From Campylobacter concisus (GTDB lineage: Bacteria > Campylobacterota > Campylobacteria > Campylobacterales > Campylobacteraceae), in assembly GCF_001298465.1 (NCBI RefSeq), contig NZ_CP012541.1, positions 1,736,001 through 1,800,000 on the forward strand: 64,000 bases of DNA, given 5' to 3'. The notes under the pieces are model-generated. The model searched no databases. It saw only the letters and a list, made by a program, of their open reading frames with translations, and was not told the origin of the DNA. The position numbers were made by a program, and so were the translations under genes. This document shows positions 56,464-64,000 of the stretch, piece after piece (position 1 is the stretch's first letter; every line of letters begins with the position of its first letter).

Positions 56464-56492
56464 ATCTTTCCTTTGTAAAATTTAGATAAATT

Positions 56493-57638
56493 CTATCTCG
56501 CTAAGGCAAAAATTTCACTTATTGCCTCTTTTGTATAAATTTGCTCTAGCCTCCTACCTTTCGCATAGTCATAAACTAGAGCCATGATCTCGTCTAAATT
56601 TGTATCATCAACTCCGATTTCTATAAGGCTTGTAGGTGTGCCAATCTTGCTAAACCACTCTTTTAGCTTCTCTATGCCTGCATCTGCGTCATCCACGCCA
56701 AAAATTTCTTTGCCAAAGCGCTTAAATGCCTCTAAATTTCTACTCTTATACCACTTCATCCAAGCTGGCATCACGACACTTAGCCCAGCTCCATGCGCAC
56801 AATCAACCACTGCACCTATGGCGTGCTCGATCATGTGATTTGGATAAGAGTAGCCAGCTGTGCCAACGTAAGTTAAGCCATTTAGTGCCATCGTAGCAGC
56901 CCAAGCAAACTCGCCTCTAGCATCGTAATTTTCTGGCTCTTTTAGTAAAATTTCAGTCGTTTTCATAACGGTTTTTATGTTTGCTTCGATGTATAAATTT
57001 ATGATCTCAGGCTGAATGCTAGCCGTAAAGTATCCCTCAATACTGTGAGCGATGATGTCAGAAGCTGAATAGACCAAATACTCCTTGCTCACGCTTGCTT
57101 GAAGTAGTGGATTTATCACTGAAACTTTTGGGTAAAGACAAGCGCCGTGCATGGCAAATTTCTGTTTCGTGGCTTCGTTTGTGACGACCGAGCCGCCGTT
57201 CATCTCTGAGCCAGTTGCAGCTAGAGTTATGATGTCAAATATCATAAGCGCATCACTTGGATCCTTGCCGGTAAAAAAGTCCCAAACGTCGCCGTTATAT
57301 TTAACTCCAGCAGCCACGGCCTTGGCCGTGTCAAGTACCGAGCCACCACCTATGGCCAGCACGCTATCGACACCTTGCTTTTTAGCTAAATTTATAGCCT
57401 CATTTACCTTGCTTAGCACTGGATTTGACTTCACGCCACCTATCTTGCAAAACTCGATGCCATTTGCACTTAGGCTCTTTGCTGCGACATCAAAAAGGCC
57501 ATTTTTTATGATCCTATCGCTACCATAGATGATAAGCGTCTTTTTAACGCCAAATTCTTTCATATATTTGCCGATATTTTGCTCTTTGTCTTTGCCAAAT
57601 TCTATTTTTGTAGGGTTTAAAAAGCTAAAATTTTGCAT
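56493..57638 (-). CDS. iron-containing alcohol dehydrogenase
   Basis: The 381-residue protein is a group III alcohol dehydrogenase. NAD binding is GGGSVLDTAKAVAAG (about residue 97) and the metal ligands are in DIIAHSIEGYF (D and H, about 193-200) and HMIEHAIGAVVDCAHGAGL (two His, about 262-276). The family reduces aldehydes. It is first in the SDR unit, 29 bases upstream of the atypical SDR gene, preceded by AAGGAGAAAC. Confidence 0.88.
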   Translation of the reverse strand: MQNFSFLNPTKIEFGKDKEQNIGKYMKEFGVKKTLIIYGSDRIIKNGLFDVAAKSLSANGIEFCKIGGVKSNPVLSKVNEAINLAKKQGVDSVLAIGGGSVLDTAKAVAAGVKYNGDVWDFFTGKDPSDALMIFDIITLAATGSEMNGGSVVTNEATKQKFAMHGACLYPKVSVINPLLQASVSKEYLVYSASDIIAHSIEGYFTASIQPEIINLYIEANIKTVMKTTEILLKEPENYDARGEFAWAATMALNGLTYVGTAGYSYPNHMIEHAIGAVVDCAHGAGLSVVMPAWMKWYKSRNLEAFKRFGKEIFGVDDADAGIEKLKEWFSKIGTPTSLIEIGVDDTNLDEIMALVYDYAKGRRLEQIYTKEAISEIFALAR

Positions 57639-57712
57639 AGTTTCTCCTTATTAGTTTTAATGATTATAGTTTTGCAAAGCAAAAATTTTTGTTAAAAATA
57701 ATGAGTAGAAAT

Positions 57713-58387
57713 TTAAAAGTTTCTTAGTTTGATAGGAAGTTTTGAGATGATTTTTTTATGATCAAAGCTACTTTTAGCATCAACTAAATTTCCAAAATTT
57801 TCACCTGTGCTAAGGAATTTTTGTAAATAATAATTTCCTCTATATCCAAGGTTATAAAGAATTTCAGACATCAAAGAAATATCTGCTTCATCTAAAAAAT
57901 CTGCATGCACGGTTGTTCTTACTTCAAAATCGAAATTTATCTCAAGCAGATATTTTAGCGTGCTAATAAATTTTTCATATAAATTTGAGCCAGTTACGCC
58001 CGTAAATTTCTCTTTTGGCGCTTTAAAATCAAGTGCGATATAGTCAATCAGCGCTTCACCTATCGCCTCTTTTAAAATCTCAATATGAGAGCCATTTGTA
58101 TCGACCTTTAGGCAAAAATTTCTTGACTTAACCTCTCTTGCAAGTTTTAAAAACAAAGGATTTGCCGTGCATTCGCCACCGCTAAAGACGATGCCATTTA
58201 GCTTACCTATGCGGCGGTCTAAAAAGCTACAAACCTCATTCATTTCTATATTGCCATTTGAATTTACAACTTCTATATTGTAGCAGTACACGCATCGCAT
58301 ATTACAGCCTGCAAACCAAACTACCGCAGCCACTTTGTCTGGATAATCAAGCGTAGTAAATGGCGTTATACTAAAGACTTTATGCAA
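57713..58387 (-). CDS. nrdG: anaerobic ribonucleotide reductase activating enzyme
   Basis: The 224-residue radical-SAM protein activates the anaerobic reductase by making its glycyl radical. The cluster motif CNMRCVYC is at residues 29-36 (CxxxCxxC) followed by GGECTANPLF. Length and layout match the family. It follows the small glycyl-radical ORF on the minus strand, separated by about 90 bases that hold a hairpin. Confidence 0.92.
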   Translation of the reverse strand: MHKVFSITPFTTLDYPDKVAAVVWFAGCNMRCVYCYNIEVVNSNGNIEMNEVCSFLDRRIGKLNGIVFSGGECTANPLFLKLAREVKSRNFCLKVDTNGSHIEILKEAIGEALIDYIALDFKAPKEKFTGVTGSNLYEKFISTLKYLLEINFDFEVRTTVHADFLDEADISLMSEILYNLGYRGNYYLQKFLSTGENFGNLVDAKSSFDHKKIISKLPIKLRNF

Positions 58388-58409
58388 ATTTATGGACCTT
58401 TTGAGATTT

Positions 58410-58434
58410 AAAAGGCACAGAAGATTGTGCCTTT
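58410..58434 (-). promoter_or_regulatory. hairpin between the radical ORF and nrdG
   Basis: AAAGGCACA and TGTGCCTTT pair over 9 bp with a short loop, flanked by a long T run on the plus strand. On the minus strand it lies in the nrdD-nrdG intergenic mRNA and could be an attenuator or RNA processing site. Confidence 0.5.
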
Positions 58435-58473
58435 TTTATTTGAGTTTTTTTATATTTTTATTGGCTGCGGTGA

Positions 58474-58644
58474 TTATCTTTTGCAGCAACTTGCGTATTC
58501 ATCAAATTTAATACGCTCTTTATGCTCGCCTTTTTTACCAAGGTTAAAGCTCTCAACTGGGCGGTGATAACCCATAACACGAGTATAGACTACGCATTTT
58601 GTGCGTTTGTCTTGTACTTTTTCCAAAATTTCTTTTTCTGTCAT
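58474..58644 (-). CDS. detached glycyl-radical domain of anaerobic ribonucleotide reductase
   Basis: The 56-residue ORF starts at 58644 with an excellent AAGGAGAGGAA site. It reads MTEKEILEKVQDKRTKC, then VVYTRVMGYHRPVESF and LGKKGEHKERIKF. This is the C-terminal block of NrdD: the glycyl-radical residue should be G25 in RVMGY. In the usual NrdD it is fused to the catalytic domain. Here it is 9 bases after the NrdD stop and in the same frame. It ends with EYASCCKR, two extra cysteines. Confidence 0.85.
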   Translation of the reverse strand: MTEKEILEKVQDKRTKCVVYTRVMGYHRPVESFNLGKKGEHKERIKFDEYASCCKR

Positions 58645-58653
58645 TTCCTCTCC

Positions 58654-60756
58654 TTATTTGGAATTGTTCTTCTCTTTTTCTATTAATTCTGCATCACAAA
58701 GTGGACAAAATTCATGCTCTCCAGCAATGTATCCATGCTTTGAACAAACGCTAAATACAGGCGTTATCGTGATATATGGAAGCTTATAATTTGAGATTAT
58801 GCTCTTTACAAGCTCCTTGCAAGCTTTAGGTGAGCTGATCCTTTCTTTCATATAAAGGTGAAATACTGTGCCACCAGTGTATGAAGTCTGAAGATCATCT
58901 TGCAAATCAAGTGCCTCGTAAGCATCATCTGTAAAATTTGCTGGAAGCTGGGTTGAGTTTGTGTAGTAAATATTCTCCCCGCCACCTGCTTGGATGATGT
59001 CTGGATAGCGCTTTTTATCCTCTTTGGCAAAGCGGTACGTTGTGCCTTCAGCTGGAGTCGCCTCAAGGTTGTATAAATTTCCAGTCTCTTCTTGAAATGT
59101 CCTTATCTTGTCGCGCAAAAACTCGACCATCTCAATAGCAAAATCACGTCCAAATTTTGTTGAGATATTCTCCTTATCATTTGTGAAATTTCTAAGAAGC
59201 TCGTTCATGCCATTTATACCGATCGTGCTAAAGTGGTTGTTAAAGTGCTTTAGATATCTAGCCGTATAAGGATAAAGCCCTCTGTCATACATCTCTTGTA
59301 TAAATTTACGCTTCTTCTCTAGGGTTGATTTGGCTAGTTCTAAAAGATAGCTTAGTCTATTATAAAGTGCGACCTTATCGCCTTTGAAGTTGTAGCCTAG
59401 GCGGGCTAAATTTATAGTGACGACGCCTATCGAGCCAGTCATCTCAGCACTTCCAAAAAGACCGCCACCGCGCTTTAAAAGCTCTCTTAGATCAAGCTGC
59501 AAGCGGCAGCACATAGAGCGCACATGACCTGGCTTGTAGGCGTTTTCGTTTTCTATCTTGTTGCCATTTTCGTCGTAAGTGTATTGCGAGCCGATGAAAT
59601 TTTGAAAGTAGCTTGAGCCCATTTTGGCGGTATTTTCAAAGAGCACATCCGCTACTTCGCTATCCCAGTCAAAATCCTCTGTAATATTTACCGTTGGTAT
59701 CGGAAATGTAAAAGGCTGTGAGCACTTATCGCCAGCTGTTAAAACCTCGTAAAATGCCTTATCTATGCGTGCCATTTCAGGCTCGAAGTCCTTGTAGGTC
59801 ATATCGATCAAATTTTTCCTGCCACGCTCGTTTGCTTTTTTCAAAATTTTCTCATCTTTTACATTCGTAAAGAGGTGTATATCATCGCTCGTTGGGATCT
59901 GATCTCTTAGGTCGCTTGGGCATGTGATATCTATGGTTACGTTTGTAAATGGGCTTTGTCCCCAGCGTGCAGGTACATTTAAGTTAAAAATAAAGCTAGT
60001 TATCGCCTTTTTGATCTCAGCATCACTTAGATCGTCTTTGAAAACATAAGGCGCAAGGTAGGTGTCAAAGCTAGAAAACGCCTGAGCGCCAGCCCACTCG
60101 CTTTGCAAAATTCCTAAGAAATTTGCCATTTGATAAAGCGCTTCTCTAAAGTGCTTTGGTGCTTTACTCTCAACTCTGCCACGAACGCCGTTAAAGCCCT
60201 CGTTTAACAAAGCGCGCAAGCTCCAGCCAGCACAATATCCTGTAAGGCAGTCAAGGTCGTGGATGTGGTAGTCACCATTTCTGTGAGCAAGACCTTCTTC
60301 TTTGCTATAAACAGCGTCTAGCCAGTAGTTTGCTATGACTTTACCAGCGGTGTTGTTGATGAGTCCTGCGTTTGAGTAGCTTGTATTTGAGTTTGCAGAA
60401 ATTCTCCAGTCGGTGCCGTTTATATACTCATTTATCGTTTGGGTTGAGTTTATGTAGGTCGTATCTTCGTTTAGCCCTAAAATTTGCTCACGTTGAAGCT
60501 TATGCGTGTGGCGGTAGAGCATAAAGCTCTTTAAAACGTCGAAATATCCACTATTAAATAGCTCTTTTTCGATCGCATCTTGGATGTCTTCGACTGTTAT
60601 CGCGCTTGACTTTTGAAAGATATCTTGGACAACATTTGTAAAAACTTTCTCATCATAAGCTAAATTTTCGCTAGCAAATGCTTTTTTTATCGCATCTACT
60701 ATCTTATATGCCACAAATTCTTGTCTTGTGCCATCTCTCTTCAAAATCTCAGGCAT
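58654..60756 (-). CDS. nrdD: anaerobic ribonucleoside-triphosphate reductase, catalytic part
   Basis: The 700-residue protein has an ATP-cone at the N terminus (residues 1-95, beginning MPEILKRDGTRQEFVAYKI), the glycyl-radical-enzyme barrel with the RSMCCRLQLDLRELL stretch (about 420), and a zinc finger near the end (CSKHGYIAGEHEFCPLC). It stops right after the zinc finger at a TAA, without the RVxGY glycyl-radical tail normally present. That tail lies in the next ORF, in frame. It has the family's normal core, so it probably needs the separate tail to work. Confidence 0.9.
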   Translation of the reverse strand: MPEILKRDGTRQEFVAYKIVDAIKKAFASENLAYDEKVFTNVVQDIFQKSSAITVEDIQDAIEKELFNSGYFDVLKSFMLYRHTHKLQREQILGLNEDTTYINSTQTINEYINGTDWRISANSNTSYSNAGLINNTAGKVIANYWLDAVYSKEEGLAHRNGDYHIHDLDCLTGYCAGWSLRALLNEGFNGVRGRVESKAPKHFREALYQMANFLGILQSEWAGAQAFSSFDTYLAPYVFKDDLSDAEIKKAITSFIFNLNVPARWGQSPFTNVTIDITCPSDLRDQIPTSDDIHLFTNVKDEKILKKANERGRKNLIDMTYKDFEPEMARIDKAFYEVLTAGDKCSQPFTFPIPTVNITEDFDWDSEVADVLFENTAKMGSSYFQNFIGSQYTYDENGNKIENENAYKPGHVRSMCCRLQLDLRELLKRGGGLFGSAEMTGSIGVVTINLARLGYNFKGDKVALYNRLSYLLELAKSTLEKKRKFIQEMYDRGLYPYTARYLKHFNNHFSTIGINGMNELLRNFTNDKENISTKFGRDFAIEMVEFLRDKIRTFQEETGNLYNLEATPAEGTTYRFAKEDKKRYPDIIQAGGGENIYYTNSTQLPANFTDDAYEALDLQDDLQTSYTGGTVFHLYMKERISSPKACKELVKSIISNYKLPYITITPVFSVCSKHGYIAGEHEFCPLCDAELIEKEKNNSK

Positions 60757-61212
60757 TACTCGCTCTTTCTTCTAAATTTTTCAATATAAAGTTTAAAAGT
60801 ATAGGACAAGAAAGCTTAAACAATAGATAACTATTTTATTTTGTTTAATAATATTTATCAAAAAATATAAAATTTTGGAAAGTTCTCTTAAATATATTTT
60901 CATGTATTATAAGTATTTTAAACTAAAATTTGATTATTTTACTTAAATAATTTTTTTAGTTTTAGTTTTTAAAGTATTATATTTAAAAATTTTACAAATC
61001 AATCAAGCTTATTTGAGTATCATTTCAGAAATTTAAAAAGATAAAAATGACTTAGATGAATATACAAATAGCAAATATCTACTAGTCTTAAAGTGGATCG
61101 CTATCAAGAAAAACTATATAATACGATATTTTTAAGCGATAAAATAAAGCATGGATTATGATTGCATGCAAGCTATAAAAAAACGGCACTATAAATCTAT
61201 TACATTAATTTT
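60757..61212. other. AT-rich intergenic region upstream of nrdD
   Basis: About 455 bp of very AT-rich sequence between the OLD nuclease and nrdD, without a supported gene on either strand. The nrdD promoter should lie here but I see no clear -10/-35 pair. Confidence 0.4.
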
Positions 61213-63000
61213 CTAACTACCTAATTTATCTTTGATCTTTTGAATAAAGTCAAAATATTCTTTTTTTATATTTTCTTTTTTAGCATTAATTGCTAGTGCA
61301 TTTTTTATCTCTTGCCTTTTTTCTTTATCTTGACTTACGGCTTTATCTATATTGTCAATACTAGATTTCTTTTTATCGTATTCATAGTTTTCATTGTACT
61401 GTTTGATTTTAGCTGACAAATAATCTGCTTCATAAAAATCTTCAAGTGTTTTTATTTTATTGGATTTATCGCAAACTTCATCATACTCAAGCCAATTTTC
61501 TTTTAAATCAGGAAAATCTTTTTCAAAATCTTTTCTTTTGTTCTTTGAAGTTTCATCACTGTCGGATACTATAAGGAATTTTTTGCCAGTTAGCATTATC
61601 ATTGTAGTTAATGTATTAACTTCTTTTATACCTCCCATATAAACTAGACCACAATCTTTAAAATCCTTATCTTTATAAGTGTTTTTAAACACTTTATAAT
61701 CCGTATATCCTTCAAAAATAATATTTTTTGACTGTATACTTTCAAGTATATGACTTCCAATTGCTCTTTTTAAAAGTTCGTCTTCTTGAAACGGCGACTT
61801 GTCTTGCGTGACTGTTTCTGAAATATCGTCCTTTCTTTCTATAACTAGATGTCTCTCTATACACTCGTTATCTATCATAAAAGGAGAATGTGTAGAATAA
61901 ATTACAATATCTTTTTCTGAAATTTTTAATAATTCTTCTTTTAAAAATTTTGCACTAGTTGGATATAAAAAAGCATCTGGTTCATCAAATAAGATTAATC
62001 TATTATATTTTCGTGTTCTAGATTCGATCGACAACATAAGTAATATTGCTATAAATCTTTTAAAGCCATCACTTCTATCTTCATTAGAATAAAACTCTTT
62101 TTCTTGTATTCGTATATCAAACTCTTCACCATCTTTTCTTATAACAAACTTTATATTTTTTAAGTCGGGCCATATTTCTCTAAATTCTTTTGTTGCTTTA
62201 TTAGATATATTGTCTAAAAAGCTATGTAGTCCTTTATCTTTTTTGGCTGCATTTTCAATATCTTGTTGAATATCTTTTATATTGCTTAAATAAAAAATAT
62301 TTTTTAAAGGCATACATATGTCTGGGTTATTTTTAAAGTTTTCTATATTTACGTTAGGTGGTAATAAATGACTATCGCTATACTCCCAAAATATAGCTCG
62401 CCTATAAATATTTTCCATGGGCTTTATATTTTTTATTATTTCAAACACAATTCTCTCTATGTAATCATATGTCAAAGGCTCAAGCAAAGGACTATTACTT
62501 TCACCTTCTAATTTTGTAATTTGTCGATTATCTGTACTATAGTAGAATAAGTTAGATACTTTATATTTATCATTTAATTCTTCATATTTCCAGTAGGTTA
62601 AGCTCGGTGTATCATTATCTTTTATACTCAATGTTAATATCATTTCACCAAAAGCTTCTTGAATAAAGCTTTCAATACTTAAATTATTTTCAAAAATATC
62701 TAGACTTTCTATATGATATTCTTCGATTAATTTTTCTTTAATATCACTAATGTCTTTTTGTGTAAGCTTAAAGATAGCATCAATACAATATTCATCATTA
62801 TCCGAAGCTGTTTTTCTTTGATCTTTTATGCTAACCTTATATCCATTAAATACTGCAGATATGGCTTTTAATATATTACTTTTCCCTGCTTCATTTTTTC
62901 CTACTAAGATTAGACATTTTTTCCCATTTTTTTCTTCGATACTTATCTTTATATCTTCTATAGAACGAAAATTTTTTATTTCAAATCTATCTAGTTTCAT
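61213..63000 (-). CDS. OLD-family ATP-dependent nuclease
   Basis: The 595-residue protein has an SMC-like ATPase N terminus (Walker A GKNEAGKS, residues 34-41; Walker B LILFDEPDAFLYP, about 335; switch His in STHSPF) and a C-terminal TOPRIM nuclease with acidic residues in FEGYTDYKVF (about 427) and VSDSDETS (about 480). This is the OLD (overcoming lysogenization defect) family. It is a single gene with no helicase partner, so it looks like a class 1 OLD rather than Gabija. It follows nrdA by 19 bases and is AT-rich. Function in phage defence is plausible but not shown. Confidence 0.82.
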   Translation of the reverse strand: MKLDRFEIKNFRSIEDIKISIEEKNGKKCLILVGKNEAGKSNILKAISAVFNGYKVSIKDQRKTASDNDEYCIDAIFKLTQKDISDIKEKLIEEYHIESLDIFENNLSIESFIQEAFGEMILTLSIKDNDTPSLTYWKYEELNDKYKVSNLFYYSTDNRQITKLEGESNSPLLEPLTYDYIERIVFEIIKNIKPMENIYRRAIFWEYSDSHLLPPNVNIENFKNNPDICMPLKNIFYLSNIKDIQQDIENAAKKDKGLHSFLDNISNKATKEFREIWPDLKNIKFVIRKDGEEFDIRIQEKEFYSNEDRSDGFKRFIAILLMLSIESRTRKYNRLILFDEPDAFLYPTSAKFLKEELLKISEKDIVIYSTHSPFMIDNECIERHLVIERKDDISETVTQDKSPFQEDELLKRAIGSHILESIQSKNIIFEGYTDYKVFKNTYKDKDFKDCGLVYMGGIKEVNTLTTMIMLTGKKFLIVSDSDETSKNKRKDFEKDFPDLKENWLEYDEVCDKSNKIKTLEDFYEADYLSAKIKQYNENYEYDKKKSSIDNIDKAVSQDKEKRQEIKNALAINAKKENIKKEYFDFIQKIKDKLGS

Positions 63001-63019
63001 ATATTAATCCTTTTGTTCT

Positions 63020-64000
63020 CTACTGACATCCCTCACATTCGATCGAGCGGTCAGCTACGTCGTTTAGTTTTTCACTGTCTGGTGACTCTGAGCGTAGATA
63101 GTAGGTTGATTTTAGCCCCAGCTCCCACGCGAGAGTGTAAATTTCGCTCAGATATCCGCCGCTTGCTTTGTCTAAGCTCATAAATATATTTAGGCTTTGG
63201 CCTTGATCAATCCACTTTTGGCGAATCGCGCCTGCTTTTATCAAAATTCTCTGATCAAGCTCATATGCTGGCGTGTAAAACTGCCAAGTATCAGGGCTTA
63301 AATTTGGCACGACATTTGGGATCATGCCGCTTAGATTGTGCTCAAACCACTTACGCTTATAGACTGGCTCGATAGTTTGGGTAGTGCCAACAAGGATCGA
63401 GATCGAGCTAGTTGGAGCGATCGCCATTAGGTAGCCGTTTCTCATGCCATCGCGCTTGACTTTTTCTCTTAGCTTGTCCCAGTCGCAGACATTTTCGTCA
63501 AATAGCCCGCCTTTGTCGTTTAAAAGAGCCTTTGCGTTTTCGTTTGCAGTATCTATCGGCATGATGCCTTTGCTCCATTTTGAGCCTTCAAATTTTGGAT
63601 AGACGCCCTTTTCTACGGCTAAATTTGAGCTAGCATAGATGGCGTTATAGCTTATGTTTTCCATTATGCTATCAATGAGCGCCAAATGCTCATAGCTGCC
63701 CCATTTTACGTTTTTCTCAGCTAGCATTTGCGCCTCGCCCATGACGCCAAGGCCGATCGAGCGAGATGATAGGTTTGTGTGTTTTACCTTTTTGTGTGGG
63801 TAGAAATTTAGGTCTATAACGTTATCAAGCATCCTAATAGCTATCGGCACGACACGCTCGATGTCCTCTTTGCTATTTATCTTGCTTAAATTTATACTTG
63901 CAAGGTTGCAAACTGCCGTTTTGCCCTCGATGCTCTCTTTTTCTACGATGAAAATTTGCTTGCCTTTTAGGCTATCAAGTGCGCTAAGCTTTTTGGCTTT
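63020..64000 (-). CDS. nrdA: class I ribonucleotide reductase alpha subunit, C-terminal part
   Basis: This partial gene runs off the window. The visible 326 residues include the catalytic region VCNLASINLSK, DNVIDLNFYPHKKVK, the RSIGLGVMGEAQML stretch, and the C-terminal CEGCQ with the CxxC needed for re-reduction. It forms the aerobic reductase with nrdB at 30080. The OLD nuclease gene follows it on the minus strand. Confidence 0.95.
   Translation of the reverse strand, partial: KAKKLSALDSLKGKQIFIVEKESIEGKTAVCNLASINLSKINSKEDIERVVPIAIRMLDNVIDLNFYPHKKVKHTNLSSRSIGLGVMGEAQMLAEKNVKWGSYEHLALIDSIMENISYNAIYASSNLAVEKGVYPKFEGSKWSKGIMPIDTANENAKALLNDKGGLFDENVCDWDKLREKVKRDGMRNGYLMAIAPTSSISILVGTTQTIEPVYKRKWFEHNLSGMIPNVVPNLSPDTWQFYTPAYELDQRILIKAGAIRQKWIDQGQSLNIFMSLDKASGGYLSEIYTLAWELGLKSTYYLRSESPDSEKLNDVADRSIECEGCQ

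Noticed and set aside
58644-58656. Stop-codon readthrough as the only link between NrdD and its tail
   Set aside because: It is not excluded, but the strong ribosome binding site directly in front of the in-frame ATG makes separate translation more likely.

Overview
The window is a stretch of a low-GC Campylobacter chromosome (Campylobacterota). Gene content, codon use and order resemble the C. concisus group: a reverse-strand S10 ribosomal operon, a carbonic anhydrase / MscS / BI-1 / secG / frr neighbourhood shared with C. jejuni, cydAB of the cyanide-insensitive type, desulforubrerythrin, and AssT arylsulfotransferase. The species assignment is inferred from protein and synteny recognition, not from a database search.

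Layout. 1-5.65 kb: S10-spc ribosomal operon on the minus strand (rplE fragment back to rpsJ), with a clear sigma70 promoter and a structured leader. 5.8-9.9 kb: an accessory pair, a type IIG restriction-modification enzyme ending in a G9 tract and an AAA ATPase. 10-16 kb: housekeeping and redox genes (secreted protein, rnhB, tpx, a trans-sulfuration enzyme, a MalY/PatB lyase, sodB). 16.6-19.4 kb: a TRAP transporter (dctPQM). 19.4-24.3 kb: two tandem diguanylate cyclases, then carbonic anhydrase, an MscS channel and a tiny acidic protein. 24.4-27.4 kb: BI-1, a ThiD2-domain frame without a normal start, secG, a polysaccharide deacetylase and frr. 27.9-28.7 kb: five tRNA genes (Ser, Cys, Leu, Gly, Ala) with an entericidin-like lipoprotein among them. 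28.9-33 kb: PepSY protein, nrdB, lipoprotein, nitrilase-family hydrolase, pcm. 33-38.7 kb: outer-membrane barrel, a GC-richer broken TonB receptor, recJ and a GC-richer flavodoxin-fold oxidoreductase. 38.8-46 kb: pyrG, cydAB with small flanking membrane proteins, assT. 46.3-50.7 kb: ilvD, rmuC, a DUF5339-like protein, desulforubrerythrin. 50.8-57.6 kb: a minus-strand catabolic-looking cluster with two unrelated tannase-type esterases (one broken), a monooxygenase-like protein, short-chain dehydrogenases and an iron alcohol dehydrogenase. 57.7-64 kb: ribonucleotide reductase genes nrdG, a split nrdD and nrdA (running off the end), with an OLD-family nuclease between nrdD and nrdA.

The most unusual signal is at 58.47-60.76 kb. 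The anaerobic ribonucleotide reductase ends at a TAA just after its zinc finger, and the glycyl-radical domain is a separate 56-residue ORF in the same frame, with its own strong ribosome binding site. Other points of interest are the phase-variable G tract, the lone OLD nuclease, the double-tannase cluster, and a 33-residue CydX-like ORF behind cydB.

Several genes connect functionally. Aerobic (nrdA, nrdB) and anaerobic (nrdD, nrdG) deoxynucleotide synthesis, two oxygen-handling systems (cyd oxidase; Tpx, SodB and desulforubrerythrin) and TRAP and AssT functions fit a microaerophile that also grows anaerobically.
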